Shown: positions 26,901 through 40,030, counted from the first letter of the stretch. The stretch: DNA of 64,000 nt from Luzula sylvatica (GCA_946800325.1 OX326958.1:59513793-59577792); one strand, 5' to 3'. Program-made: numbers and translations. The notes: generated by a model from the letters alone, not told the origin.

Positions 26901-28390
26901 AAATAACATGTTTTTAGATCAGGTGTATCGTATCTTTTACTACATAACTTTTCACCAAATTTCACAAACACTAAGAAAGTTTGTTTTTCGATTCAAAACA
27001 AGATTTTAACGCTTTGAGGAGTTCAAATAACGTGTTTTTACATCATTTGTATCGTATCTTTTACTACAAAACTTTTCACCAAATTTCAGAAACACTAAGA
27101 AAGCTTGTTTTTCGATTCAAAACAAGATTTTTAACGCTTTGAGGAGTTCAAATAACGTGTTTTTAGATCATTTGTATCGTATCTTTTACTACATAACTTT
27201 TCACCAAATTTCACAAACACTAAAAAAGTTTGTTTTTCGATTTCAAAACAAGATTTTAACGCTTTGAGGAGTTAAATAACGTGTTTTTAGATCATTTGTA
27301 TCGTATCTTTTAGTAGATAACTTTTCACCAAATTTTACAAACACTAAGAAAGTTTGTTTTTCGATTCAAAACAAGATTTTAAATCATTGAGGTGTTCAAA
27401 TAACATGTTTTTAGATCATTTGTATCGTATCTTTTAGTACATAACTTTTCACCAAATTACACAAACACTAAGAAAGTTTGTTTTTCGATTCAAAACAAGA
27501 TTTTAACGCTTTGAGGAGTTCAGATAACAAGTTTTTAGATCAGGTGTATCGTATCTTTTACTACATAACTTTTTACCAAATTTCAAAAATGCTAAGAAAG
27601 TTTGTTTTTCGATTCAAAACAAGATTTTAACGCTTTGAGGAGTTCAAATAACATGTTTTTAGATCAGGTGTATCGTATCTTTTACTACATAACTTTTTAC
27701 CAAATTTCAGAAACACTAAGAAAGTTTGTTTTTCGATTCAAAACAAGATTTTAACGCTTTGAGGAGTTCAACTAACGTGTTTTTAGATCATTTGTATCGT
27801 ATCTTTTACTAAATAACTTTGCACAAAATTTCACAAACACTAAGAAAGTTTGTTTTTCGATTCAAAACAAGATTTTAACGCTTTGAGGTGTTCAAATAAC
27901 ATGTTTTTAGATCATTTGTATCGTATCTTTTAGTACATAACTTTTCACCAAATTTCACAACCACTAAGAAATTTTGTTTTTCGATTCAAAACAAGATTTT
28001 AACGCTTTGAGGAGTTCAAATAACGTGTTTCTAGATCATTTGTATCGTATCTTTTACTACATAACGTTTCACCAAATTTCACAAACACTAAGAAAGTTTG
28101 TTTTTCGATTCAAAACATGATTTTAACGCTTTGAGGAGTTCAAATAACGTGTTTTTAGATCATTTGTATCGTATCTTTTACTACATAACTTTTCACCAAA
28201 TTTCACAAACACTAAGAGAGTTTGTTTTTCGATTCAAAACAAGATTTTAACGCTTTGAGGTGTTCAAATAACATGTTTTTAGATGAGGTGTATCGTATCT
28301 ATTACTACATAACTTTTTACCAAATTTCAGAAACGCTAAGAAAGTTTGTTTTTCGATTCAAAACAAGATTTTAACGCTTTGAGGAGTTCA

Positions 28391-28886
28391 AATAACGTGT
28401 TTTTAGATCATTTGTATCGTATCTTTTACTACATAACTTTTTACCAAATTTCAGAAACGCTAAGAAAGTTTGTTTTTCGATTCAAAACAAGATTTTAACG
28501 CTTTGAGGAGTTCAAATAACGTGTTTTTAGATCATTTGTATCGTATCTTTTACTACATAACTTTTCACCAAATTTCACAAACACTAAGAAAGTTTGTTTT
28601 TCGATTCAAAACAAGATTTTAACGCTTTGAGGAGTTCAAATAACGTGTTTTTAGATCATTTGTATCGTATCTTTTACTACATAACTTTTTACCAAATTTC
28701 AGAAACGCTAAGAAAGTTTGTTTTTCGATTCAAAACAAGATTTTAACGCTTTGAGGAGTTCAAATAACGTGTTTTTAGATCATTTGTATCGTATCTTTTA
28801 CTACATAACTTTTCACCAAATTTCACAAACACTAAGAAAGTTTGTTTTTCGATTCAAAACAAGATTTTAACGCTTTGAGGTGTTCA
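28391..28886. repeat. Two 248 bp dimers, local duplication or conversion tract
   Basis: Four monomers alternate in type. A monomer with TTTTTACC and CAGAAACGC is followed by one with TTTTCACC and CACAAACAC, and this pair is repeated once at a 248 bp step. All four carry ACGTG and GATCATTTG. The homologous positions at 22511 and 43988 instead carry a TTCAGC monomer, an ACACTATG monomer and a GATAACAAG monomer. Total length is unchanged, since register is regained at 28911. Confidence 0.8.
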
Positions 28887-31800
28887 AATAACATGTTTTT
28901 AGATCATTTGTACCGTATCTTTTAGTACATAACTTTTCACCAAATTTCACAAACATTAAGAAAGTTTTTTTTTCGATTCAAAACAAGATTTTAACACTTT
29001 GAGGAGTTCAAATAACGTGTTTTTAGATCATTTATATCGTATCTTTTACTACATAACTTTTCACCAAATTTCACAAACACCAAGAAAGTTTGTTTTTCGA
29101 TTCAAAACAAGATTTTAACGCTTTGAGGTGTTCAAATAACGTGTTTTTAGATCATTTGTGTCGTATCTTTTAGTACATAACTTTTCACCAAATCTCCCAA
29201 ACACTACGAATGTTTGTTTTTCAATTCAAAACAAACATTTAACGCTTTGAGGAGTTCAAATAACGTGTTTTTAGATCATTTGTATCGTATCTTTTAGTAC
29301 ATAAGTTTTCAACAAATTTCACAAACACTAAGAAAGTTTGTTTTTCGATTCAAAACAAGATTTTAAAGCATTGAGGAGTTCAAATAACATGTTTTTAGAT
29401 CAGGTGTATCGTATCTTTTACTACATAACTTTTCACCAAATTTCACAAACACTAAGAAAGTTTGTTTTTCGATTCAAAACAACATTTTAACGCTTTGAGG
29501 AGTTCAAATAACGTGTTTTTACATCATTTGTATCGTATCTTTTACTACAAAACTTTTCACCAAATTTCAGAAACACTAAGAAAGCTTGTTTTTCGATTCA
29601 AAACAAGATTTTTAACGCTTTGAGGAGTTCAAATAACGTGTTTTTAGATCATTTGTATCGTATCTTTTACTACATAACTTTTCACCAAATTTCACAAACA
29701 CTAAAAAAGTTTGTTTTTCGATTTCAAAACAAGATTTTAACGCTTTGAGGAGTTCAAATAACGTGTTTTTAGATCATTTGTATCGTATCTTTTAGTACAT
29801 AACTTTTCACCAAATTTTACAAACACTAAGAAAGTTTGTTTTTCGATTCAAAACAAGATTTTAAAGCATTGAGGTGTTGAAATAACATGTTTTTAGATCA
29901 TTTGTATCGTATCTTTTAGTACATAACTTTTCACCAAATTACACAAACACTAAGAAAGTTTGTTTTTCAATTCAAAACAAGATTTTAACGCTTTGAGGAG
30001 TTCAGATAACAAGTTTTTAGATCAGGTGTATCGTACCTTTTACTACATAACTTTTTACCAAATTTCAAAAATGCTAAGAAAGTTTGTTTTTCGATTCAAA
30101 ACAAGATTTTAACGCTTTGAGGAGTTCAAATAACATGTTTTTAGATCAGGTGTATCGTATCTTTTACTACATAACTTTTTACCAAATTTCAGAAACACTG
30201 AGAAAGTTTGTTTTTCGATTCAAAACAAGATTTTAACGCTTTGAGGAGTTCAAATAACGTGTTTTTAGATCATTTGTATCGTATCTTTTACTAAATAACT
30301 TTTCACAAAATTTCACAAACACTAAGAAAGTTTGTTTTTCCATTCAAAACAAGATTTTAACGCTTTGAGGTGTTCAAATAACATGTTTTTAGATCATTTT
30401 TATCGTATCTTTTAGTACATAACTTTTCACCAAATTTCACAACCACTAAGTAATTTTGTTTTTCGATTCAAAACGAGATTTTAACGCTTTGAGGAGTTCA
30501 AATAACGTGTTTCTAGATCATTTGTATCGTATCTTTTACTACATAACGTTTCACCAAATTTCACAAACACTATGAAAGTTTGTTTTTCGATTCAAAACAT
30601 AATTTTAACGCTTTGAGGAGTTCAAATAACGTGTTTTTAGATCATTTGTATCGTATCTTTTACTACATGACTTTTCACCAAATTTCACAAACACTAAGAG
30701 AGTTTGTTTTTCGATTCAAAACTAGATTTTAACGCTTTGAGGTGTTCAAATAAAATCTTTTTAGATGAGGTGTATCGTATCTTTTACTACATAACTTTTT
30801 ACCAAATTTCAGAAACGCTAAGAAAGTTTGTTTTTCGATTCAAAACAAGATTTTAACGCTTTGAGGAGTTCAAATAACATGTTTTTAGATCATTTGTATC
30901 ATATCTTTTACTACATAACTTTTCAGCAAATTTCACAAACACTAAGAAAGTTTGTTTTTCGATTCAAAACAAGATTTTAACGCTTTGAGGAGTTCAAATA
31001 ATGTGTTTTTAGATCATTTGTATCGTATCTTTTACTACAAAACTTTTCACCAAATTTCACAAACACTAAGAAAGCTTGTTTTTCGATCCAAAACAAGATT
31101 TTTACTCTTTGAGGAGTTCAAATAACGTGTTTTTAGATCACTTGTATCGTATCTTTTACTACATAACTTTTCACCAAATTTAACAAACACTAAGAAAATT
31201 TGTTTTTCGATTTCAAAACAAGATTTTAACGCTTTGAGGAGTTCAAGTAACGTGTTTTTAGATCATTTGTATCTTATCATTTAGTACATAACTTTTCACC
31301 AAATTTTACAAACACTAAGAAAGTTTGTTTTTCGATTCAAAACAAGATTTTAAAGCATTGAGGTGTTGAAATAACATGTTTTTAGATCATTTGTATCGTA
31401 TCTTTTAGTACATAACATTTCACCAAATTACAAAAACACTAAGAAAGTTTGTTTTTCAATTGAAAACAAGATTTTAACGCTTTGAGGAGTTCAGATAACA
31501 AGTTTTTAGATCAGGTGTATCGTATCTTTTACTACATAACTTTTTACCAAATTTCAAAAATGCTAAGAAAGTTTGTTTTTCGATTCAAAACAAGATTTTA
31601 ACGCTTTGAGGAGTTCACATAACATGTTTTTAGATCAGGTGTATCGTATCTTTTACTACATAACTTTTTACCAAATTTCACAAACACTAAGAAAGTTTGT
31701 TTTTCCATTCAAAACAAGATTTTAACGCTTTGAGGAGTTCAAATAACGTGTTTTTAGATCATTTGTATCGTATCTTTTACTACATAACTTTTCACCAAAT

Positions 31801-32670
31801 TTCACAAACACTAAGAGAGTTTGTTTTTCGATTCAAAACAAGATTTTAACGCTTTGAGGTGTTCAAATAACATGTTTTTAGATCAGGTGTATCGTATCTT
31901 TTACTACATAACTTTTTACCAAATTTCAGAAACGCTAAGAAAGTTTGTTTTTCGATTCAAAACAAGATTTTAACGCTTTGAGGAGTTCAAATAACATGTT
32001 TTTAGATCATTTGTATCATATCTTTTACTACATAACTTTTCAGCAAATTTCACAAACACTAAGAAAGTTTGTTTTTCGATTCAAAACAAGATTTTAACGC
32101 TTTGAGGAGTTCAAATAACGTGTTTTTAGATCATTTGTATCGTATCTTTTACTACAAAACTTTTCACCAAATTTCACAAACACTAAGAAAGCTTGTTTTT
32201 CGATTCAAAACAAGATTTTAACGCTTTGAGGAGTTCAAATAACATGTTTTGAGATCATTTGTATCGTATCTTTTACTACATAACTTTTCACCAAATTTTA
32301 CAAACACTAAGAAAGTTTGTTTTTCGATTCAAAACTAGATTTTAAAGCATTGAGGTGTTGAAATAACATGTTTTTAGATCATTTGTATCGTATCTTTTAG
32401 TACATAACTTTTCACCAAATTACACAAACACTAAGAAAGTTTGTTTTTCAATTCAAAACAAGATTTTAACGCTTTGGGGAGTTCAGATAACAAGTTTTTA
32501 GATCAGGTGTATCGTATCTTTTACTACATAACTTTTTACCAAATTTCAAAAATGCTAAGAAAGTTTGTTTTTCGATTCAAAACAAGATTTTAACGCTTTG
32601 AGGAGTTCAAATAACATGTTTTTAGATCAGGTGTATCGTATCTTTTACTACATAACTTTTTACCAAATTT
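28700..32670. repeat. 32-monomer tandem duplication, copy 1 (3,971 bp)
   Basis: The unit repeats immediately at 32671 with a 3,971 bp offset (32 monomers plus three bases). Rare markers occur in both: TACCGTATC (28911, 32882), CACTACGAATG (29201, 33172), TCGTACC (30030, 34001 region), CACTGAG, CATTTTTATCG, AAGTAATTTTG, AAAACGAGAT and AAAATCTTTTTAG. I saw no base difference in the parts I compared, making this the youngest large event in the window by similarity. Confidence 0.9.
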
Positions 32671-35600
32671 CAGAAACACTAAGAAAGTTTGTTTTTCGAT
32701 TCAAAACAAGATTTTAACGCTTTGAGGAGTTCAAATAACGTGTTTTTAGATCATTTGTATCGTATCTTTTACTACATAACTTTTCACCAAATTTCACAAA
32801 CACTAAGAAAGTTTGTTTTTCGATTCAAAACAAGATTTTAACGCTTTGAGGTGTTCAAATAACATGTTTTTAGATCATTTGTACCGTATCTTTTAGTACA
32901 TAACTTTTCACCAAATTTCACAAACATTAAGAAAGTTTTTTTTTCGATTCAAAACAAGATTTTAACACTTTGAGGAGTTCAAATAACGTGTTTTTAGATC
33001 ATTTATATCGTATCTTTTACTACATAACTTTTCACCAAATTTCACAAACACCAAGAAAGTTTGTTTTTCGATTCAAAACAAGATTTTAACGCTTTGAGGT
33101 GTTCAAATAACGTGTTTTTAGATCATTTGTGTCGTATCTTTTAGTACATAACTTTTCACCAAATCTCCCAAACACTACGAATGTTTGTTTTTCAATTCAA
33201 AACAAACATTTAACGCTTTGAGGAGTTCAAATAACGTGTTTTTAGATCATTTGTATCGTATCTTTTAGTACATAAGTTTTCAACAAATTTCACAAACACT
33301 AAGAAAGTTTGTTTTTCGATTCAAAACAAGATTTTAAAGCATTGAGGAGTTCAAATAACATGTTTTTAGATCAGGTGTATCGTATCTTTTACTACATAAC
33401 TTTTCACCAAATTTCACAAACACTAAGAAAGTTTGTTTTTCGATTCAAAACAACATTTTAACGCTTTGAGGAGTTCAAATAACGTGTTTTTACATCATTT
33501 GTATCGTATCTTTTACTACAAAACTTTTCACCAAATTTCAGAAACACTAAGAAAGCTTGTTTTTCGATTCAAAACAAGATTTTTAACGCTTTGAGGAGTT
33601 CAAATAACGTGTTTTTAGATCATTTGTATCGTATCTTTTACTACATAACTTTTCACCAAATTTCACAAACACTAAAAAAGTTTGTTTTTCGATTTCAAAA
33701 CAAGATTTTAACGCTTTGAGGAGTTCAAATAACGTGTTTTTAGATCATTTGTATCGTATCTTTTAGTACATAACTTTTCACCAAATTTTACAAACACTAA
33801 GAAAGTTTGTTTTTCGATTCAAAACAAGATTTTAAAGCATTGAGGTGTTGAAATAACATGTTTTTAGATCATTTGTATCGTATCTTTTAGTACATAACTT
33901 TTCACCAAATTACACAAACACTAAGAAAGTTTGTTTTTCAATTCAAAACAAGATTTTAACGCTTTGAGGAGTTCAGATAACAAGTTTTTAGATCAGGTGT
34001 ATCGTACCTTTTACTACATAACTTTTTACCAAATTTCAAAAATGCTAAGAAAGTTTGTTTTTCGATTCAAAACAAGATTTTAACGCTTTGAGGAGTTCAA
34101 ATAACATGTTTTTAGATCAGGTGTATCGTATCTTTTACTACATAACTTTTTACCAAATTTCAGAAACACTGAGAAAGTTTGTTTTTCGATTCAAAACAAG
34201 ATTTTAACGCTTTGAGGAGTTCAAATAACGTGTTTTTAGATCATTTGTATCGTATCTTTTACTAAATAACTTTTCACAAAATTTCACAAACACTAAGAAA
34301 GTTTGTTTTTCCATTCAAAACAAGATTTTAACGCTTTGAGGTGTTCAAATAACATGTTTTTAGATCATTTTTATCGTATCTTTTAGTACATAACTTTTCA
34401 CCAAATTTCACAACCACTAAGTAATTTTGTTTTTCGATTCAAAACGAGATTTTAACGCTTTGAGGAGTTCAAATAACGTGTTTCTAGATCATTTGTATCG
34501 TATCTTTTACTACATAACGTTTCACCAAATTTCACAAACACTATGAAAGTTTGTTTTTCGATTCAAAACATAATTTTAACGCTTTGAGGAGTTCAAATAA
34601 CGTGTTTTTAGATCATTTGTATCGTATCTTTTACTACATGACTTTTCACCAAATTTCACAAACACTAAGAGAGTTTGTTTTTCGATTCAAAACTAGATTT
34701 TAACGCTTTGAGGTGTTCAAATAAAATCTTTTTAGATGAGGTGTATCGTATCTTTTACTACATAACTTTTTACCAAATTTCAGAAACGCTAAGAAAGTTT
34801 GTTTTTCGATTCAAAACAAGATTTTAACGCTTTGAGGAGTTCAAATAACATGTTTTTAGATCATTTGTATCATATCTTTTACTACATAACTTTTCAGCAA
34901 ATTTCACAAACACTAAGAAAGTTTGTTTTTCGATTCAAAACAAGATTTTAACGCTTTGAGGAGTTCAAATAATGTGTTTTTAGATCATTTGTATCGTATC
35001 TTTTACTACAAAACTTTTCACCAAATTTCACAAACACTAAGAAAGCTTGTTTTTCGATCCAAAACAAGATTTTTACTCTTTGAGGAGTTCAAATAACGTG
35101 TTTTTAGATCACTTGTATCGTATCTTTTACTACATAACTTTTCACCAAATTTAACAAACACTAAGAAAATTTGTTTTTCGATTTCAAAACAAGATTTTAA
35201 CGCTTTGAGGAGTTCAAGTAACGTGTTTTTAGATCATTTGTATCTTATCATTTAGTACATAACTTTTCACCAAATTTTACAAACACTAAGAAAGTTTGTT
35301 TTTCGATTCAAAACAAGATTTTAAAGCATTGAGGTGTTGAAATAACATGTTTTTAGATCATTTGTATCGTATCTTTTAGTACATAACATTTCACCAAATT
35401 ACAAAAACACTAAGAAAGTTTGTTTTTCAATTGAAAACAAGATTTTAACGCTTTGAGGAGTTCAGATAACAAGTTTTTAGATCAGGTGTATCGTATCTTT
35501 TACTACATAACTTTTTACCAAATTTCAAAAATGCTAAGAAAGTTTGTTTTTCGATTCAAAACAAGATTTTAACGCTTTGAGGAGTTCACATAACATGTTT

Positions 35601-36744
35601 TTAGATCAGGTGTATCGTATCTTTTACTACATAACTTTTTACCAAATTTCACAAACACTAAGAAAGTTTGTTTTTCCATTCAAAACAAGATTTTAACGCT
35701 TTGAGGAGTTCAAATAACGTGTTTTTAGATCATTTGTATCGTATCTTTTACTACATAACTTTTCACCAAATTTCACAAACACTAAGAGAGTTTGTTTTTC
35801 GATTCAAAACAAGATTTTAACGCTTTGAGGTGTTCAAATAACATGTTTTTAGATCAGGTGTATCGTATCTTTTACTACATAACTTTTTACCAAATTTCAG
35901 AAACGCTAAGAAAGTTTGTTTTTCGATTCAAAACAAGATTTTAACGCTTTGAGGAGTTCAAATAACATGTTTTTAGATCATTTGTATCATATCTTTTACT
36001 ACATAACTTTTCAGCAAATTTCACAAACACTAAGAAAGTTTGTTTTTCGATTCAAAACAAGATTTTAACGCTTTGAGGAGTTCAAATAACGTGTTTTTAG
36101 ATCATTTGTATCGTATCTTTTACTACAAAACTTTTCACCAAATTTCACAAACACTAAGAAAGCTTGTTTTTCGATTCAAAACAAGATTTTAACGCTTTGA
36201 GGAGTTCAAATAACATGTTTTGAGATCATTTGTATCGTATCTTTTACTACATAACTTTTCACCAAATTTTACAAACACTAAGAAAGTTTGTTTTTCGATT
36301 CAAAACTAGATTTTAAAGCATTGAGGTGTTGAAATAACATGTTTTTAGATCATTTGTATCGTATCTTTTAGTACATAACTTTTCACCAAATTACACAAAC
36401 ACTAAGAAAGTTTGTTTTTCAATTCAAAACAAGATTTTAACGCTTTGGGGAGTTCAGATAACAAGTTTTTAGATCAGGTGTATCGTATCTTTTACTACAT
36501 AACTTTTTACCAAATTTCAAAAATGCTAAGAAAGTTTGTTTTTCGATTCAAAACAAGATTTTAACGCTTTGAGGAGTTCAAATAACATGTTTTTAGATCA
36601 GGTGTATCGTATCTTTTACTACATAACTTTTTACCAAATTTCAGAAACACTAAGAAAGTTTGTTTTTCGATTCAAAACAAGATTTTAACGCTTTGAGGAG
36701 TTCAAATAACGTGTTTTTAGATCATTTGTATCGTATCTTTTACT
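32671..36744. repeat. 32-monomer tandem duplication, copy 2
   Basis: This is the second copy of the 28700 unit, ending at about 36744 where ACTAAATAAC replaces ACTACATAAC. After it the array continues with a segment (36280-39050) related to 45425-48195 at 9,145 bp. The 40-48 kb homologue holds one such unit and not two (a single TACCGTATC, at 44508), so this doubling is specific to the left locus. Confidence 0.9.
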
Positions 36745-39050
36745 AAATAACTTTTCACAAAATTTCACAAACACTAAGAAAGTTTGTTTTTCCATTCAAA
36801 ACAAGATTTTAACGCTTTGAGGTGTTCAAATAACATGTTTTTAGATCATTTGTATCCTATCTTTTAGTACATAACTTTTCACCAAATTTCACAACCACTA
36901 AGAAATTTTGTTTTTCGATTCAAAACAAGATTTTAACGCTTTGAGGAGTTCAAATAACGTGTTTGTAGATCATTTGTATCGTATCTTTTACTACATAACG
37001 TTTCACCAAATTTCACAAACACTATGAAACTTTGTTTTTCGATTCAAAACATGATTTTAACGCTTTGAGGAGTTCAAATAACGTGTTTTTAGATCATTTG
37101 TATCGTATCTTTTACTACATAACTTTTCACCAAATTTCACAAACACTAAGAGAGTTTGTTTTTCGATTCAAAACAAGATTTTAACGCTTTGAGGTGTTCA
37201 AATAACATGTTTTTAGATGAGGTGTATCGTATCTTTTACTACATAACTTTTTACCAAATTTCAGAAATGCTAAGAAAGTTTGTTTTTCGATTCAAAACAA
37301 GATTTTAACGCTTTGAGGAGTTCAAATAACATGTTTTTAGATCATTTGTATCATATCTTTTACTACATAACTTTTCAGCAAATTTCACAAACACTAAGAA
37401 AGTTTGTTTTTCGATTCAAAACAAGATTTTAACGCTTTGAGGAGTTCAAATAATGTGTTTTTAGATCATTTGTATCGTATCTTTTACTACAAAACTTTTC
37501 ACCAAATTTCACAAACACTAAGAAAGCTTGTTTTTCGATCCAAAACAAGATTTTTACTCTTTGAGGAGTTCAAATAACGTGTTTTTAGATCACTTGTATC
37601 GTATCTTTTACTACATAACTTTTCACCAAATTTCACAAACACTAAGAAAATTTGTTTTTCGATTTCAAAACAAGATTTTAACGCTTTGAGGAGTTCAAGT
37701 AACGTGTTTTTAGATCATTTGTATCTTATCTTTTAGTACATAACTTTTCACCAAATTTTACAAACACTAAGAAAGTTTGTTTTTCGATTCAAAACAAGAT
37801 TTTAAAGCATTGAGGTGTTGAAATAACATGTTTTTAGATCATTTGTATCGTATCTTTTAGTACATAACATTTCACCAAATTACACAAACACTAAGAAAGT
37901 TTGTTTTTCAATTGAAAACAAGATTTTAACGCTTTGAGGAGTTCAGATAACAAGTTTTTAGATCAGGTGTATCGTATCTTTTACTACATAACTTTTTACC
38001 AAATTTAAAAAATGCTAAGAAAGTTTGTTTTTCGATTCAAAACAAGATTTTAACGCTTTGAGGAGTTCACATAACATGTTTTTAGATCCGGTGTATCGTA
38101 TCTTTTACTACATAACTTTTTACCAAATTTCACAAACACTAAGAAAGTTTGTTTTTCCATTCAAAACATGATTTTAACGCTTTGAGGAGTTCAAATAACG
38201 TGTTTTTAGATCATTTGTATCGTATCTTTTACTACATAACTTTTCACCAAATTTCACAAACACTAAGAGAGTTTGTTTTTCGATTCAAAACAAGATTTTA
38301 ACGCTTTGAGGTGTTCAAATAACATGTTTTTAGATCAGGTGTATCGTATCTTTTACTACATAACTTTTTACCAAATTTCAGAAACGCTAAGAAAGTTTGT
38401 TTTTCGATTCAAAACAAGATTTTAACGCTTTGAGGAGTTCAAATAACATGTTTTTAGATCATTTGTATCATATCTTTTACTACATAACTTTTCAGCAAAT
38501 TTCACAAACACTAAGAAAGTTTGTTTTTCGATTCAAAACAAGATTTTAACGCTTTGAGGAGTTCAAATAACGTGTTTTTAGATCATTTGTATCGTATCTT
38601 TTACTACAAAACTTTTCACCAAATTTCACAAAGACTAAGAAAGCTTGTTTTTCGATTCAAAACAAGATTTTAACGCTTTGAGGAGTTCAAATAACATGTT
38701 TTGAGATCATTTGTATCGTATCTTTTACTACATAACTTTTCACCAAATTTTACAAACACTAAGAAAGTTTGTTTTTCGATTCAAAACTAGATTTTAAAGC
38801 ATTGAGGTGTTGAAATAACATGTTTTTAGATCATTTGTATCGTATCTTTTAGTACATAACTTTTCACCAAATTACACAAACACTAAGAAAGTTTGTTTTT
38901 CAATTCAAAACAAGATTTTAACGCTTTGAGGAGTTCAGATAACAAGTTTTTAGATCAGGTGTATCGTATCTTTTACTACATAACTTTTTACCAAATTTCA
39001 AAAATGCTAAGAAAGTTTGTTTTTCGATTCAAAACAAGATTTTAACGCTT
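36280..39050. repeat. Segment matching 45425-48195 at 9,145 bp offset
   Basis: Anchors are ACTAAATAAC (36721 and 45866 monomers), GTGTTTGTAG (36960 and 46105 region), GATCCAAAAC (37537, 46682), AATTTAAAAAATGC (38003, 47148 region) and CACAAAGACTAAG (38628, 47773 region). It is closer to that copy than to the 3,971 bp units next to it, which have GTTTCTAG and other private variants. This shows mosaic ancestry of the 36-39 kb segment. A difference is GATCCGGTG near 38087. Confidence 0.82.
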
Positions 39051-39336
39051 TGAGGAGTTCAAATAACATGTTTTTAGATCAGGTGTATCGTATCTTTTAC
39101 TACATAACTTTTTACCAAATTTCAGAAACACTAAGAAAGTTTGTTTTTCGATTCAAAACAAGATTTTAACGCTTTGAGGAGTGCAAATAACGTGTTTTTA
39201 GATCATTTGTATCGTATCTTTTACTACATAACTTTTCACCAAATTTCACAAACACTAAAAAAGTTTGTTTTTCGATTTCAAAACAAGATTTTAACGCTTT
39301 GAGGAGTTCAAATAACGTGTTTTTAGATCATTTGTA
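39051..39336. repeat. Two-monomer junction between unrelated offsets
   Basis: These monomers end the 9,145 bp homology on the left and precede the 16,056 bp homology on the right. The monomers carry GATCAGGTG with CAGAAACAC, then GAGTGCAAATAACGTG with CTAAAAAAG and a GATTTC. The combination GAGTGC with ACGTG is unusual, because elsewhere GAGTGC precedes ACATG. It suggests a recombination point inside or near the junction at about 39180. There is no other feature here. Confidence 0.55.
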
Positions 39337-40030
39337 TCGTATCTTTTAGTACATAACTTTTCACCAAATTTTACAAACACTAAGAAAGTTTGTTTTTCGA
39401 TTCAAAACAAGATTTTAAAGCATTGAGGTGTTGAAATAACGTGTTTCTAGATCATTTGTATCGTATCTTTTACTACATAACGTTTCACCAAATTTCACAA
39501 ACACTAAGAAAGTTTGTTTTTCGATTCAAAACAAGATTTTAACGCTTTGAGGAGTTCAGATAACAAGTTTTTAGATCATTTGTATCGTATCTTTTACTAC
39601 ATAACTTTTCACCAAATTTCACAAACACTAAGAGAGTTTGTTTTTCGATTCAAAACAAGATTTTAACGCTTTGAGGTGTTCAAATAACATGTTTTTATAT
39701 GAGGTGTATCGTATCTATTACTACATAACTTTTTACCAAATTTCAGAAACGCTAAGAAAGTTTGTTTTTCGATTCAAAACAAGATTTTAACGCTTTGAGG
39801 AGTTCAAATAACGTGTTTTTAGATCATTTGTATCATATCTTTTACTACATAACTTTTCAGCAAATTTCACAAACACTAAGAAAGTTTGTTTTTCGATTCA
39901 AAACAAGATTTTAACGCTTTGAGGTGTTCAAATAACATGTTTTTAGATCATTTGTATCGTATCTTTTAGTACATAACTTTTCACCAAATTTCACAAACAC
40001 TAAGAAATTTTGTTTTTCGATTCAAAACAA
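39337..40030. repeat. Segment matching 23281-23974 at 16,056 bp offset
   Basis: Shared markers are GTGTTGAAATAACGTGTTTCTAG-type monomers (23378, 39434), GATAACAAG followed by GATCATTTG (near 23504, 39560), a GATGAGGTG/TATGAGGTG monomer with CTATTACTAC, and a TTCAGC monomer. The offset changes from 16,056 to 15,597 bp at about 40030, so 459 bp present near 23974-24433 is absent here. Confidence 0.78.

Larger units (their letters stand above)
23820..28390. repeat. Segment duplicated at 5,880 bp offset, copy 2
   Basis: This is the counterpart of 17940-22510. It carries two truncated monomers and the same marker order, with scattered substitutions such as TTTTTTTATTC near 24787 (copy 1 has TTTTTTGATTC) and TTTTAAATCATTTG near 26702. 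From about 24433 onward the segment is also the left end of a longer block that recurs at +15,597 bp, so copies of this block exist at three places in the window. Confidence 0.83.
24433..32598. repeat. 8.2 kb block duplicated at 15,597 bp, left copy
   Basis: This block is collinear with 40030-48195. Matched anchors, left and right, are CACCCAG (25023, 40620), the truncated monomer (26814, 42411), TACCGTATC (28911, 44508), GATCCAAAAC (31085, 46682) and GAGTTCACATAAC (31614, 47211). The only large mismatch is the dimer tract at 28391-28760. The match stops at 32598, where this copy continues with ACATG and GATCAGGTG while the other continues with ACGTG and ACTAAATAAC. Confidence 0.85.
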
